Source: Vibrio aestuarianus (GTDB lineage: Bacteria; Pseudomonadota; Gammaproteobacteria; Enterobacterales; Vibrionaceae). From it: 64,000 bases of DNA. The translations under genes were made by a program, and so were the position numbers. Under the pieces are notes generated by a model that saw nothing but the letters and a program-made list of their open reading frames with translations, ran no database searches and had not been told where the DNA came from. Numbering within the stretch: the first letter of the stretch is position 1; each line of letters starts with the position of its first letter. Below are positions 50,848-61,624 of the stretch, one piece after another. The stretch lies in contig NZ_JAAZTU010000002.1 of assembly GCF_012395185.1 (NCBI RefSeq), positions 1 to 64,000 on the forward strand, written 5' to 3'.

Positions 50848-53800
50848 TTAGTCAAACTCAAACTGATATAAAATATCAACCGCACTATCTAGGCCAGAGA
50901 CCGCTTCTAAGTAAAGATCCTGCATCAAGCGGTAACGCACCGTAAATTCACCAACCGAGCTGAAAATGCCCACTCCATATTTTACTTGCAAGCCGGGTAA
51001 AATATAACCACTGACCGTCACTTGTGAATCATCGCCTGTTCCTGCGGTATCTAATTGCAGATCTTGTACACCAAATGCTTGACCAATTTCGCCAACGACT
51101 CGACCGCTTTTAGCTAAACTCAAGCCAATCAAAGCAGTCGTCATTGCGTTGCCACCAGCTTCACCGTCGATGTCTTGTCCACGTAGTAAATAAGACAAAG
51201 CATTTGCTTGTGGCATAGCAGGTTCAGAGAAAATGGATACTTCTGGCTCATCAGCAGGACCTGTTACTTTAACACCAGCAATCACATCATCGGCGGTATT
51301 GTCAGGGTTACGGATCGCTTTGATAGACACATAAGGTTGGTCAGCAGGGCCGTTCATTAAGATCTTACCCTCTTCAATAACCAGATCCTGTCCAAATGAA
51401 CGATATGAACCATCTTTGATATTTATCTCGCCAGTGATGAATGGACCTTTGTCTTTTTGCGCCACATTCAGACGACCGATTAAGCCACCTTGTAAACCAA
51501 AAGCGTTGAGTTTGAAATCATCACCAATCGAGATATTAATATCAGTTTCGATGTTAAACGGAATAGCGTTAAAATCATCAATGGGCTGTAAGGAGGCATC
51601 AAGAATGACTTGATCTTTCGAGACACTGACGGCACTTGACGGCAACTCTTCAACCAAAATTCGCCCCCACGGTAAATTGATATTACCCGTAATCTTCGCA
51701 AGACTTGGCTTAACGTTAATCGTCATATCGGGCACCACTTTAATTTTGACCATCGGCGGTAAGTCGACCATCAACTCCTCTGCAAATACTCGTAAATTGG
51801 CGTGCCAATCTTCTAAACGTTGCCAGTCTGCATCACCCACTAAATCAAGTTCACCATCGGGGGTTTGAATTGCTGCGTTTAGTGCAGCTTGATAACCACT
51901 GAAATCAACCGCTAAACGCCCCGAATTGACATCTACAGGAGAAATATCTCCCTTGATGAGCATCTCATCGACAACTAAGCTACCGATCACTTTAGGATGT
52001 AACATTGGCCCATTAAATGTCAGATCGGTGGTAATGTTTGATTTAACTTGGCTGTACTCACCGATAATTGGCTTAAGAAAATCAAGATTGAATGTGGAGA
52101 GTTTTAAAGTTCCATCAATTGTTTTGTCTTTCGCTATGACATTAGGAACGGTCAACTGCCCAGAAATATCGCCATTGTCCGTAACATCTAGTAGCCATTG
52201 AGCCAACAGTTTGTTTTGCTCTAAATTCGTTTCCAGCGACACACTTTCCCAGCCAAGCGTCACCGGATGTTCGAGATGCTGTGTGACATGCCCTTTAGAT
52301 AAATTCAGTGTGATCAGTGCTTGAGGAGCGCTATTTTCCTCCCACTTAGCCGTGATATTGGCATCCGCTTGCCCTTGGATTTCAGTTTCAGCAGGTACAA
52401 ACATGGCAATTTGCTTGAAATCGAACTGGTTAATCGAAAGCTGCGCTGCGCCATTTTGCCCAACTGTCGCCTCTTTATCCAAACAGAGAGAAGAATCATT
52501 TTGTAACCAACAGTGCGCCGCAATCGTCGCTTGCTGTTCATCTACATTAACTACGATTGGAGTAACTTGATTCAGTTCCCAAGGCCCTTGCTGAGTAGAA
52601 AACTGCACGCTATCTAGCGCACCTTTCCATATCATGGCAGGTTTATCTTCAAAAGCACCACTGATAGCTAAGCTAGTTGAGAGTAAATCTGACACCATAT
52701 CTAAGCTCAGTGTATGTTGCTGCTGAGTCCCAGCAAAATTTAGATCCAGACTTTCAACACTATGTTGTTGGTATTCCAGTTGACGAACTTGTAACCGTAG
52801 TGTGCCTTGTGGCATTGGTAGCGGTATGACATCCCCATGTAAAGTCACATGCTGCAAGGTGGCTTCTTTTTGCCACGCTAAAGAATCAGCATCTAATCTC
52901 AATTTGATTTTTGGCTGTTTGAGATCGCCACCTAACTGAATATCACCGATTAATTTACCAGCAAGATCGGGAACACTTTTGGCTAAATCAGGGAAATCGA
53001 CAGACAACCCCATGCGCCAATTTTTATCCAGTACACCTTTCGCCGTTATTTGGTTTGGACCGTGAGCGAGCGTTAAACCACTTGTCGATACTTGAAATTC
53101 ACCGTTACCAGTAGGATCTGATGCATCGATCTGACCTTCAACATTGAGCGGATAATCGCGTAATGTCCCATCAATATCTAAAAGCGGTAACGCGACTTTC
53201 CACCCACCTTGCGAAGTTAACTCTCCACTGGTTTCCAGTTTGCCGCTGATCACCCCTTCAGCTTCTGACCACTGTAAACCGGGCTGAATATCTTGCATGG
53301 TTAATGCGGCTTGCCAATTGATTGGAGCTTGCCAATTGGCCATCGCTTGACCACGTACGCGGCCACCTAACGTTTCAACCAGCAAAGATTCAAGAGCAAT
53401 CTGTTCCAACGTCCCTTTTCCTGCCACATCCAACGACACATCGGGTAGATCTTTACCTTTAAGCTGTGTCTGCAAGGTTAGGTTATACCCCTGCAATGAG
53501 CCTTGTGTTTTCAGTGTTGGAACAGAAATAAAATAGTCACCTTGCCCGATGAGTGGCCATTGGGCCTGTACATCATCCAACACGATATCAAATGGGAGTT
53601 CAGGATCTAGAGGCGATAATTGTGCATGCAGCGTCGCTTGCACCAATCCACCAAACTTAGCATCAAGGGTTAAATCATTAACGCTGCCAAAAGCGTCGAG
53701 CGCAACAGTCTGCCCATTAGCTTCAGCCTGTTTAATGGTGCTTTTTAACGATAAATTTAATGGGTACTCGCCTTGTAATCTCACATCTGCTTTTAGGTTT

Positions 53801-54603
53801 GCCACCAACAGTGGAAGATCCAACTCTAGCGCTTTTAATGAAACGTTATGTTGATAGGCATTCGCCACTAAACCTAAATGATTGACCACAATAGGCTCTG
53901 CTTGTTGCAGAGTGAAATTATTGATGTCAAAACGCATAAGCTCGACTTGCAGGGGGATTGTCACATCCGGTAGCACTATCGGTTGTCTCTCTGACTCAGC
54001 CGCGGTAGGCATTGCTGATTCAGCTTCATTTGGGGCTAATGATAGTTGGATATCATTCCAACTGGTTTTACCTATTTTTAAACGATTACCGAACATAGAA
54101 GCGTTGGTCGAGAAGCTCTGCCACGCTATTTTATTGCCCAATATATCCAGTTTAATATCGTTTAACACTACTCGCCCAATGGTAATAGGCACAGGAGTAG
54201 AGATGGCGGTTACCGGCTCAGATTCGGCCACTTGCGTCTCATCGCTCTCTGGCGGTAACTCTGGCATAGCAAAGTCTAGTCCTATGACCGCAAGTTCTTG
54301 CACGCACAATGCAGGCTCGAATAAGCAATTAGCATTGACGGCTAACGTCACTCTTTTGGCTTTCAAATCAAGATGTAAGTCATCATCGATAAATGCCACT
54401 TGATTAAGAGTAAAGCGTGGAAATAAGGCACCTTGCGTAGTAGCGACTTGCAGTTGAGGTACGGCTTGTTGCGCACCCCACAACAGTACATTCAATCCTG
54501 CATTAGTGAACAACAAGCCAATAATAGCAATGAGAAATACCATCAGCAGGACAGATAAAATAGTGGCTATCCACTTGGTTATCTTCAACATAGCCTTGGT
54601 CAT
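50848..54603 (-). CDS. tamB: Translocation and assembly module subunit TamB
   Basis: A 1,251-residue AsmA-like protein with one N-terminal transmembrane helix (about 13-35), a long periplasmic beta-taco and a C-terminal DUF490 domain (last 350 residues, e.g. GSYRSFGQDLVIEEGKILMNG and ALSYLLRGQDIDGE). TamB spans the periplasm and works with TamA in outer-membrane protein insertion and with YhdP/YdbH in phospholipid transport. The start overlaps the tamA stop by four bases. Confidence 0.95.
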   Translation of the reverse strand: MTKAMLKITKWIATILSVLLMVFLIAIIGLLFTNAGLNVLLWGAQQAVPQLQVATTQGALFPRFTLNQVAFIDDDLHLDLKAKRVTLAVNANCLFEPALCVQELAVIGLDFAMPELPPESDETQVAESEPVTAISTPVPITIGRVVLNDIKLDILGNKIAWQSFSTNASMFGNRLKIGKTSWNDIQLSLAPNEAESAMPTAAESERQPIVLPDVTIPLQVELMRFDINNFTLQQAEPIVVNHLGLVANAYQHNVSLKALELDLPLLVANLKADVRLQGEYPLNLSLKSTIKQAEANGQTVALDAFGSVNDLTLDAKFGGLVQATLHAQLSPLDPELPFDIVLDDVQAQWPLIGQGDYFISVPTLKTQGSLQGYNLTLQTQLKGKDLPDVSLDVAGKGTLEQIALESLLVETLGGRVRGQAMANWQAPINWQAALTMQDIQPGLQWSEAEGVISGKLETSGELTSQGGWKVALPLLDIDGTLRDYPLNVEGQIDASDPTGNGEFQVSTSGLTLAHGPNQITAKGVLDKNWRMGLSVDFPDLAKSVPDLAGKLIGDIQLGGDLKQPKIKLRLDADSLAWQKEATLQHVTLHGDVIPLPMPQGTLRLQVRQLEYQQHSVESLDLNFAGTQQQHTLSLDMVSDLLSTSLAISGAFEDKPAMIWKGALDSVQFSTQQGPWELNQVTPIVVNVDEQQATIAAHCWLQNDSSLCLDKEATVGQNGAAQLSINQFDFKQIAMFVPAETEIQGQADANITAKWEENSAPQALITLNLSKGHVTQHLEHPVTLGWESVSLETNLEQNKLLAQWLLDVTDNGDISGQLTVPNVIAKDKTIDGTLKLSTFNLDFLKPIIGEYSQVKSNITTDLTFNGPMLHPKVIGSLVVDEMLIKGDISPVDVNSGRLAVDFSGYQAALNAAIQTPDGELDLVGDADWQRLEDWHANLRVFAEELMVDLPPMVKIKVVPDMTINVKPSLAKITGNINLPWGRILVEELPSSAVSVSKDQVILDASLQPIDDFNAIPFNIETDINISIGDDFKLNAFGLQGGLIGRLNVAQKDKGPFITGEINIKDGSYRSFGQDLVIEEGKILMNGPADQPYVSIKAIRNPDNTADDVIAGVKVTGPADEPEVSIFSEPAMPQANALSYLLRGQDIDGEAGGNAMTTALIGLSLAKSGRVVGEIGQAFGVQDLQLDTAGTGDDSQVTVSGYILPGLQVKYGVGIFSSVGEFTVRYRLMQDLYLEAVSGLDSAVDILYQFEFD

Positions 54604-56312
54604 AATTCAGGCCCCAACGTAAAGTGCAATTTAAATTCATCACCAGGCTCTGAATCCAGCCCCCAAGCGAAATCTAGACGAACAGGACCAACAGGTGATG
54701 CCCAACGAATGCCTACACCAACACCAGTTTTCCACTCAGGGGAATCATTAAAAGCATCGCCGTAATCCACAAATGCTGCTCCCCACCAATCTCCTACTAC
54801 ACGATATTGATATTCCAATGACGTCGTCGCAATATATTGGGCCCCAGTTAAAGCACCACTTTCATCTTTAGGTGAAATAGATTCATAGCCATAACCACGC
54901 AAATTATTGTCACCACCAGCAAAGAAACGCAGTGAAGGAGAGAGCTTATCGAACTCATCGGTAATATTAGCTCCTCCATCGATACGAAATAGACCACGAT
55001 GGTTCCGACCAATACCCCGCAGCCAAGCTGTACTAGCTAAAACACGAGCCACTCGAGTTTCCGATGCAAGACTAGGGTCTGCGTATTCTAAGGTGATACT
55101 CTGCTTATCTCCCCACATGGGCATCGAACCTCCCCTCACTCGGGTACGGGTATAAGTGACACCTGGCAATACAAAATGACCAACATCGCTTTGCAAACCT
55201 TGTTCATAATTTTCAATCAAATAACGGACAAATAGTGTGCGGTGCCAACCATTATCTAGCTCCCAATGACGTTCAACAGATAAATTGGATTCTAAACTTT
55301 GAGTATCACGACTATCGACATTCTTCATTCCATACTGAATGCGATAATACTGACGCAACACATCTTCTAACGGAATTTTATAACCGGCAGTAATAGTTTG
55401 CTCAGGCGCAGAAATCGAGACACTGCTATCAAAACTATGACCTCTACTATTCACCCAAGGTTTATTCCATTTCAATGAACCTCGCACACCAACGTCGGTT
55501 GAATAACCCAGACCAGTTTCAATTTTATTGCGAGCTTGTGGAGCAAGCGACACCTTCATTGGCACCTCTCGCCCATTATCTAATTGGCTTAAGTCAGGCT
55601 CAACGAATACAGAGGAGAACCAGTCGGTATTGGAGAGGTTTTGGTTGTATGCGCCAACCTTAGACACCAAATAGGGTTTACCGGTCTCGTAAGGTTGCAG
55701 TGAGCGGACTCGCTCTTCTTTAATCTGACTGCCCGTGATAGTTGATGCACCGAAATGATAACGTATCCCACTATCGAAATGCAGGCGAATAAATGCTTGG
55801 TTCAGCTCTGGCACCACTTCCAATCGGCTAAGCGTAAAATCACCGTTAAAATAGCCTTTCTGCAACGCCAAATTGCGAATGCCTGATTTCAGAGTATCGT
55901 ATTGACCATGGTTGAGTGGTGCGCCAACTTGCAAAGCATTTAGGGAAATTAACTCACGAAAATCACGATCAGATTCGGCCTCACCACTGATGACAACATC
56001 AAACTCTTGCACTGTCATTACTTCACCAGGGGTAACATTAACCACTAACTTCTGGCCATTAGCCTCAACGAGAAAGTCAAATTTAGGGTGGTAGTAGCCT
56101 ATAGCACTCAACGCCTCAGAGATGCTTTTTTCTAAACGGGATTGAAAGCGTAGGCCTGTCGAATAGTCGCTTTGTGGAATTGACGATAGATAACCATCAA
56201 CGTTTGTTTTTTGCTCTCCTTGCAAGCCATTAATGGCCAAATCCACTTTCGCATCAACCGAAGTAGAGAGTAGTAACATCGTCAATAGCACTGGTAATGA
56301 TTTTCGTCTCAT
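54600..56312 (-). CDS. tamA: Outer-membrane translocation module subunit TamA
   Basis: A 570-residue Omp85-family protein with a signal peptide (first about 21 residues), three POTRA domains (about 25-260) and a 16-strand barrel. The barrel carries the Omp85 signature segment (FFAGGDNNLRGYGYESISP). Length matches E. coli TamA (577). It is divergent from msrA. Confidence 0.95.
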   Translation of the reverse strand: MRRKSLPVLLTMLLLSTSVDAKVDLAINGLQGEQKTNVDGYLSSIPQSDYSTGLRFQSRLEKSISEALSAIGYYHPKFDFLVEANGQKLVVNVTPGEVMTVQEFDVVISGEAESDRDFRELISLNALQVGAPLNHGQYDTLKSGIRNLALQKGYFNGDFTLSRLEVVPELNQAFIRLHFDSGIRYHFGASTITGSQIKEERVRSLQPYETGKPYLVSKVGAYNQNLSNTDWFSSVFVEPDLSQLDNGREVPMKVSLAPQARNKIETGLGYSTDVGVRGSLKWNKPWVNSRGHSFDSSVSISAPEQTITAGYKIPLEDVLRQYYRIQYGMKNVDSRDTQSLESNLSVERHWELDNGWHRTLFVRYLIENYEQGLQSDVGHFVLPGVTYTRTRVRGGSMPMWGDKQSITLEYADPSLASETRVARVLASTAWLRGIGRNHRGLFRIDGGANITDEFDKLSPSLRFFAGGDNNLRGYGYESISPKDESGALTGAQYIATTSLEYQYRVVGDWWGAAFVDYGDAFNDSPEWKTGVGVGIRWASPVGPVRLDFAWGLDSEPGDEFKLHFTLGPEL

Positions 56313-56477
56313 GCTTAATTAGGGCGCAGTTGAGTTAACAGATCTTGAATAGATTGAAATCATACCGCCAATAACGACTTTCGTCTGTATGAAATCAGTC
56401 AATTATCCAGTCTTAATCTTAGTGAATAACTCAATAATAAAAAATAAAGTATCAATCAGTTTATAAAAGGAAAGGTT

Positions 56478-57116
56478 ATGTTTGACAAGCAAGCCATGGT
56501 CAACGCTGACACTGCTCTACCTGGACGTAGTACCACAATGGAAATTGATGCTGCTCATTATGTGAATAACAGCAACTTAAATGCACAGCCCACTGATGAT
56601 GAACAACAAATCCTCATTGGCATGGGCTGCTTCTGGGGTGCAGAACGCCTATATTGGCAACTCGATGGCGTTGTATCGACTTCTGTTGGTTATGCAGGGG
56701 GATTTACGCCCAACCCAACCTACGAAGAGGTCTGTACCGGTAAAACAGGGCACACAGAAGTGGTACGCGTTATCTTTGATCCAAAACGCTTGCCATTAGC
56801 AACACTACTCAGTCATTTTTGGGAAAAACACGATCCAACTCAGGGGATGCGACAAGGTAATGACAGGGGCACTCAATATCGCTCTGCTATTTACACCTTT
56901 AACGACGAGCAACAACGAATCGCTGAACAGTCAAAATTAAACTATCAGCAAGCTTTATCTGAACATGATAAAGCTGCCATCACGACCGAAATTCGACCAG
57001 CGGGTCACTACTATTTTGCTGAAACATATCATCAACAATATTTAGCTAAAAACCCGAACGGCTACTGTGGATTAGGCGGAACAGGCATCTGCTTCCCACC
57101 ACAATCCAATCAATAA
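56478..57116 (+). CDS. msrA: Peptide methionine sulfoxide reductase MsrA
   Basis: A 212-residue reductase of Met-S-sulfoxide with catalytic C51 in MGCFWGAERLYW, the same number as E. coli MsrA. The recycling cysteine region GYCGLGGTGICF is at the C-terminus. It is divergent from tamA. Confidence 0.95.
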   Translation: MFDKQAMVNADTALPGRSTTMEIDAAHYVNNSNLNAQPTDDEQQILIGMGCFWGAERLYWQLDGVVSTSVGYAGGFTPNPTYEEVCTGKTGHTEVVRVIFDPKRLPLATLLSHFWEKHDPTQGMRQGNDRGTQYRSAIYTFNDEQQRIAEQSKLNYQQALSEHDKAAITTEIRPAGHYYFAETYHQQYLAKNPNGYCGLGGTGICFPPQSNQ

Positions 57117-57230
57117 CTTGTACTAAAATGAGGCTCTCTTGGCATTTTACCTAATGCCGTGAGTGCCTATTTTCGTTGTTTCTATCATTCTGTGCTATAC
57201 CTTTGTTGCTCAATCAAAGGGAATAATACA

Positions 57231-57782
57231 ATGAAAAATAAAACACTTATCGCCATTCTATTGGCGTGCTCTCCAACACTCGCTTTAGCGCACAATATCA
57301 CTTTGGGTCAATCAGTACCTAAAGTTGAGGTTGCGAAACATGGCGAAATCATCCTGCAAGGCGATAAAGCCAAATACCAAGTTTGGAGCAGTGATCAGCT
57401 CTTAGGTAAAGTTCGCGTAATTCAAGCTATTGCAGGGCGCAGCAGTGCAAAAAAAATGAACGCGCCGCTCATGGCTGCGATTACTGCAGCCGGATACCCA
57501 CAGGAAAATTACCAAACGACCTCGATCATCAACCAAGATGATGCTATCTGGGGGACGAGCTCTTTTGTGAAATCGTCAGCTCAAGACAGCAAAAAAGAGT
57601 TCCCATGGTCTTCAATGGTTCTGGATGAAGCAGGAAATGTTGCTAATACTTGGGATTTACAAGCCGAATCTTCAGCCATTATCGTTCAAGATAAACAAGG
57701 CAAGGTGCTGTTTGTTAAAGAAGGTGTCCTTACAGAAGATGAAATTCAAACAGTATTAGGCATAATCAAGCAGAGCTTATAG
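57231..57782 (+). CDS. ytfJ: YtfJ family periplasmic protein
   Basis: A 183-residue protein with a signal peptide (MKNKTLIAILLACSPTLALA) and a thioredoxin-like fold without a CXXC pair (KVRVIQAIAGRSSAKKMN; IINQDDAIWGTSSFV; AIIVQDKQGKVLFVKEG). Family function is unknown. The ATG at 57231 is chosen over 57159 because it gives a proper signal peptide and follows AAAGGGAA. Confidence 0.87.
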   Translation: MKNKTLIAILLACSPTLALAHNITLGQSVPKVEVAKHGEIILQGDKAKYQVWSSDQLLGKVRVIQAIAGRSSAKKMNAPLMAAITAAGYPQENYQTTSIINQDDAIWGTSSFVKSSAQDSKKEFPWSSMVLDEAGNVANTWDLQAESSAIIVQDKQGKVLFVKEGVLTEDEIQTVLGIIKQSL

Positions 57783-57801
57783 CGCTCGCAAACTCACCAT
57801 G

Positions 57802-57838
57802 ATTGGGTGATGCCTATCGATAGATATTCTCACCCAAT
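57802..57838 (+). terminator. Hairpin after ytfJ
   Basis: ATTGGGTGA and TCACCCAAT form a perfect 9-bp stem enclosing 19 bases that include the palindrome TATCGATA. No T-run follows, so it is only a probable terminator; a weaker AAAGAG/CTCTTT stem follows at about 57845. Confidence 0.5.
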
Positions 57839-57855
57839 ATAAAAAAGAGTATTCT

Positions 57856-57887
57856 TTGCTCTCTTTATATTGTTATATTATAACAAT
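57856..57887 (+). promoter_or_regulatory. Zur operator over the zinc operon promoter
   Basis: ATTGTTATA-T-TATAACAAT (57869-57887) is a perfect 19-bp palindrome matching the gamma-proteobacterial Zur box core TGTTATAnTATAACA in all but its outer G/C positions. It covers the -10 TATAAC (57879-57884) of a promoter whose -35 TTGCTC (57856-57861) is 17 bp away. Zn-loaded Zur binding here would block transcription of the genes from 57915 to 61512. Confidence 0.88.
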
Positions 57888-57914
57888 TGTTATTTTCACG
57901 ACTGTCTTCATTTA

Positions 57915-58208
57915 ATGCTCAATCGTCCGTGTTTTTCCTATTCCAGCATAAAGTTCACTGCACTATGTGCCGTGTTACTCACCTTATGGCTGAATGCGGC
58001 TTATGTTGAGCATTACCTCGACATCACGCCATCCCATCATACACAGCACCATTGTCAGCATTTTGCAGGTCTACAAAATGGCCTAAGCTGTGCGATGCCG
58101 ACGCTGCCGGTTATGATTGGAAGTGAGATTCCTTTTACTGTCGAAAGAATACAGCGTCGTCCTTCTGTACATTACGCTTATCTTGCGCGCTCTCCGCCGA
58201 TCTTTTAA
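57915..58208 (+). CDS. Small histidine-containing DUF2607-type protein
   Basis: About 97 residues with one hydrophobic segment near the N-terminus (FTALCAVLLTLWLNAAYVEHYL) followed by a His-rich stretch (HHTQHHCQHF). It is the first gene downstream of the Zur box, so it is probably zinc-repressed, and its His/Cys cluster could bind zinc. I believe this is the DUF2607 family of vibrios, from memory. The ATG at 57915 is used because the earlier TTG at 57870 lies within the operator. The ribosome-binding site is weak. Confidence 0.7.
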   Translation: MLNRPCFSYSSIKFTALCAVLLTLWLNAAYVEHYLDITPSHHTQHHCQHFAGLQNGLSCAMPTLPVMIGSEIPFTVERIQRRPSVHYAYLARSPPIF

Positions 58209-58283
58209 ACATTTTCATAGCCATGATTATTACCCTAGGCGCATGCGCTAAGGGATATTTTAATGTTTAAAAGGAACCAACCA

Positions 58284-58967
<684 letters not shown>

Positions 58968-59029
58968 GCCATCACAATGTTGGGTAAGGACTTACTTACC
59001 CAACACATTTGTTGTTACAGGAATCAACC

Positions 59030-59746
59030 ATGAGTGATCTGCATATTCTATCGCTGGCCTCTGTCATTGAATTGAATGACGTTGAATTTTGTTGGCCCAA
59101 CAGCCCTCAATCAGCGTTAAACATCAAACAGCTGTCGGTTAAACGTGGTGAGCATCTATTTATAAAAGGACCCAGTGGCTGTGGAAAATCAACCTTACTC
59201 AGCCTGTTAACGGGCATCAACCAAGCCCAACATGGCCGAGTTTCGATTTTAGGTACCGATCTTTCAGCACTAACATCCCGTCAACGAGATAAATTTAGAG
59301 CCGACCATATCGGTTATATCTTCCAACAATTTAATTTACTGCCTTACTTATCGGTTATTGAAAACGTGATATTACCTTGTCAGTTTTCAGCCATACGTAA
59401 ACAGCAGGTCGAGGGGGATATGGCCGAAAAAGCCAAACAACTGCTCACTAGGCTGCACTTAGCTGAATCGCTGTTTACTAAATCAGTTATTGAATTAAGT
59501 ATTGGCCAACAACAGCGCGTTGCTGCCGCTCGAGCACTCATCGGCGAGCCACAATTGATCATTGCCGACGAGCCAACCTCAGCGCTCGATCACGATAATC
59601 GCTTAGCCTTTATTGAACTGCTACTCGAAGAAGCGGACCACGCAGGGGCCACTTTGGTTTTTGTCAGCCATGACCCAACACTAGAAAATCTATTTGACCG
59701 AAGTATTCACTTACCACAATTAAACCAAGCAGGAGAAGTCGCATGA
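59030..59746 (+). CDS. zrgB: Zinc operon ABC transporter ATP-binding protein
   Basis: A 238-residue ATPase of the LolD/MacB type with Walker A GPSGCGKSTLLSL at 47-59, signature LSIGQQQRVAAARAL and Walker B LIIADEPTSALDH. The third signature residue is Ile rather than Gly, a common variant. It pairs with the FtsX-like permease that overlaps its 3' end (ATGA). MacB-type systems are often mechanotransmission devices rather than importers, so how this pair aids zinc uptake is unclear. The symbol follows V. cholerae usage from memory. Confidence 0.82.
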   Translation: MSDLHILSLASVIELNDVEFCWPNSPQSALNIKQLSVKRGEHLFIKGPSGCGKSTLLSLLTGINQAQHGRVSILGTDLSALTSRQRDKFRADHIGYIFQQFNLLPYLSVIENVILPCQFSAIRKQQVEGDMAEKAKQLLTRLHLAESLFTKSVIELSIGQQQRVAAARALIGEPQLIIADEPTSALDHDNRLAFIELLLEEADHAGATLVFVSHDPTLENLFDRSIHLPQLNQAGEVA

Positions 59747-61002
59747 ATGTGATTGCTAACCTTGCTTGGAAAAGTGTCCTAAACCGTAAAACAACAGCCA
59801 TACTATCGATACTGACGGTAGCTATTTCCGTCATTTTGCTGATGGGTGTAGAACGGATCCGCACTCAAGCCAAAAATAGCTTTGCCAACACCATTTCAGG
59901 AACTGATTTAATCGTCGGTGGCCGTTCAGGACAAGTTAACTTACTGCTTTATTCTGTATTTCGCATTGGTAATGCCACCAATAATATCGACTGGAAAAGC
60001 TACCAAGATTTTAGCCAGCACCGCGCGGTGAAATGGGCAATCCCTATTTCACTAGGAGACTCGCACAAAGGTTTTCGAGTGATGGGCACAAACCACAGCT
60101 ATTTTGAGAATTTTAAATATGGAAGTAAGCAACCACTTACTTTTTCTCAAGGAACTGAGTTTAATGGATTATTTGAAACAGTATTAGGTTCAGATGTCGC
60201 CAAAACGCTTGGATATCACATCGGTAGCGATATCATTATCGCTCATGGCATCAGCGATGTTGGGTTTAGTCGCCATGACAACTTACCATTCAAAGTTGTA
60301 GGCATTTTAGCTCCTACTGGCACACCGGTTGATAAAACCGTACACGTATCACTTGAAGCGATTGAAGCGATTCACGTTGGCTGGGAATCTGGTGCACATT
60401 TAGGCAATACACCGTCGCAAGAACAATTAGCCCAGTACGATTTTCAACCAAAGCAGATCACCGCCATGTTGGTCGGGCTGAAATCAAGAATTCAGACGTT
60501 TGCCCTACAGCGTGAAATTAATAATTATCGCCAAGAACCCCTCAGCGCGATTATGCCGGGCGTTACCTTGCAAGAATTGTGGAGCATGATGTCCGTCGCT
60601 GAACAAGCATTAATGGCGGTTTCCATTTTTGTAGTGGCCGCAGGTTTACTGGGCATGCTCAGTAGCTTATTAACCAGCTTGCAAGAAAGGCGTCGTGAAA
60701 TGGCCATACTACGAGCAATGGGTGCTCAACCTAAACATATTTTTGCCCTGCTCATCAGTGAGGCCACGACGCTCACTTTTATGGGAATCGTCGTTGGGCT
60801 TATTGGGCTATATGCTTTACTCGCTATTGCTCAACCATTTATTGCTCAACAATATGGCATCCAAATTACCTTAAGTGCTATTAGTCGCTATGAGTGGCAA
60901 CTATTAGCTTATGTACAACTCGCCGGTGTGATCATTGGTTTCATTCCTGCATTGCGCGCATATCGACAATCACTCAGTGATGGTATGACCATCCGAATTT
61001 AG
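59743..61002 (+). CDS. zrgC: FtsX-like permease of the zinc operon
   Basis: A 419-residue permease with one N-terminal helix (about 17-36), a large periplasmic MacB-like domain (about 45-270) and three C-terminal helices with the FtsX signature (LQERRREMAILRAMGAQPKHIFALL). The four-helix topology is that of LolC/MacB. It is translationally coupled to the ATPase. Gene symbol as above, from memory. Confidence 0.82.
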   Translation: MNVIANLAWKSVLNRKTTAILSILTVAISVILLMGVERIRTQAKNSFANTISGTDLIVGGRSGQVNLLLYSVFRIGNATNNIDWKSYQDFSQHRAVKWAIPISLGDSHKGFRVMGTNHSYFENFKYGSKQPLTFSQGTEFNGLFETVLGSDVAKTLGYHIGSDIIIAHGISDVGFSRHDNLPFKVVGILAPTGTPVDKTVHVSLEAIEAIHVGWESGAHLGNTPSQEQLAQYDFQPKQITAMLVGLKSRIQTFALQREINNYRQEPLSAIMPGVTLQELWSMMSVAEQALMAVSIFVVAAGLLGMLSSLLTSLQERRREMAILRAMGAQPKHIFALLISEATTLTFMGIVVGLIGLYALLAIAQPFIAQQYGIQITLSAISRYEWQLLAYVQLAGVIIGFIPALRAYRQSLSDGMTIRI

Positions 61003-61011
61003 GATTTATTA

Positions 61012-61512
61012 ATGAAGAAACTACTACTTATCAGCACCTTATTGCTGTCCGGCTTGTTGCCCTTTTACGTCCAAAGTAACGAAGATGTGTTAAAGCTCGA
61101 TTGGATTGATCTCATTCCACAAAACGAGCGAAACCAATTCACCCCCGAAGGCATGCCTGCCTTAAGCCATAATGGTGATATGACAGCGGAACAGTCTAAG
61201 GTTGGAGGTGTGAGAAGTGAGCTAAACGGTAGTAAAGTCAAAATTCCGGGGTTTGTGATTCCATTAGAAGGCGATGCCAACATGGTGACCGAATTTCTAC
61301 TGGTTCCGTATTTTGGCGCTTGCATACACGTGCCACCACCACCACCAAACCAAATCATTTATGTTAAATTTCCAAAAGGTGCGCCCATTCAACAGTTATG
61401 GGATGTGATTTATGTCGTCGGCACATTGAAAACAGAAAATATCAGCCACGAATTGGCTGAGACCGCTTATGTGATCGAAGGGACGGCCATCGAAGAATAC
61501 GATGATATGTAA
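61012..61512 (+). CDS. zrgD: DUF3299 exported protein of the zinc operon
   Basis: A 166-residue secreted protein with a signal peptide (MKKLLLISTLLLSGLLPFYV) and DUF3299 (VKIPGFVIPLEGDANMVTEFLLVPYFGACIHVPPPPPNQIIYV). The conserved GACIHVPPPPPNQ segment has Cys and His that could bind metal. DUF3299 genes commonly accompany such MacB-like ABC pairs. It starts 9 bases after the permease. The symbol is tentative. Confidence 0.75.
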   Translation: MKKLLLISTLLLSGLLPFYVQSNEDVLKLDWIDLIPQNERNQFTPEGMPALSHNGDMTAEQSKVGGVRSELNGSKVKIPGFVIPLEGDANMVTEFLLVPYFGACIHVPPPPPNQIIYVKFPKGAPIQQLWDVIYVVGTLKTENISHELAETAYVIEGTAIEEYDDM

Positions 61513-61522
61513 TTAACAAAGC

Positions 61523-61624
61523 AGCAACCTATCGATTCGTCTAAGCTAAACTATATATTTGGAGAGATACGCTAACAAAGCGACATATACCAAAAAGAGT
61601 AAGGCGAACGATAGGGGCTTTTTT
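61523..61624 (+). terminator. Long structured terminator or small RNA after the zinc operon
   Basis: Arms AGC-AA-CCTATCG-A-TTCG (61523-61539) and CGAA-CGATAGG-G-GCT (61605-61619) pair almost perfectly and are followed by six T. The 65-base interior has its own stems, TATAT/ATATA and CGCT-AACAA-AGCG. The fold is much bigger than an ordinary terminator. Confidence 0.55.
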
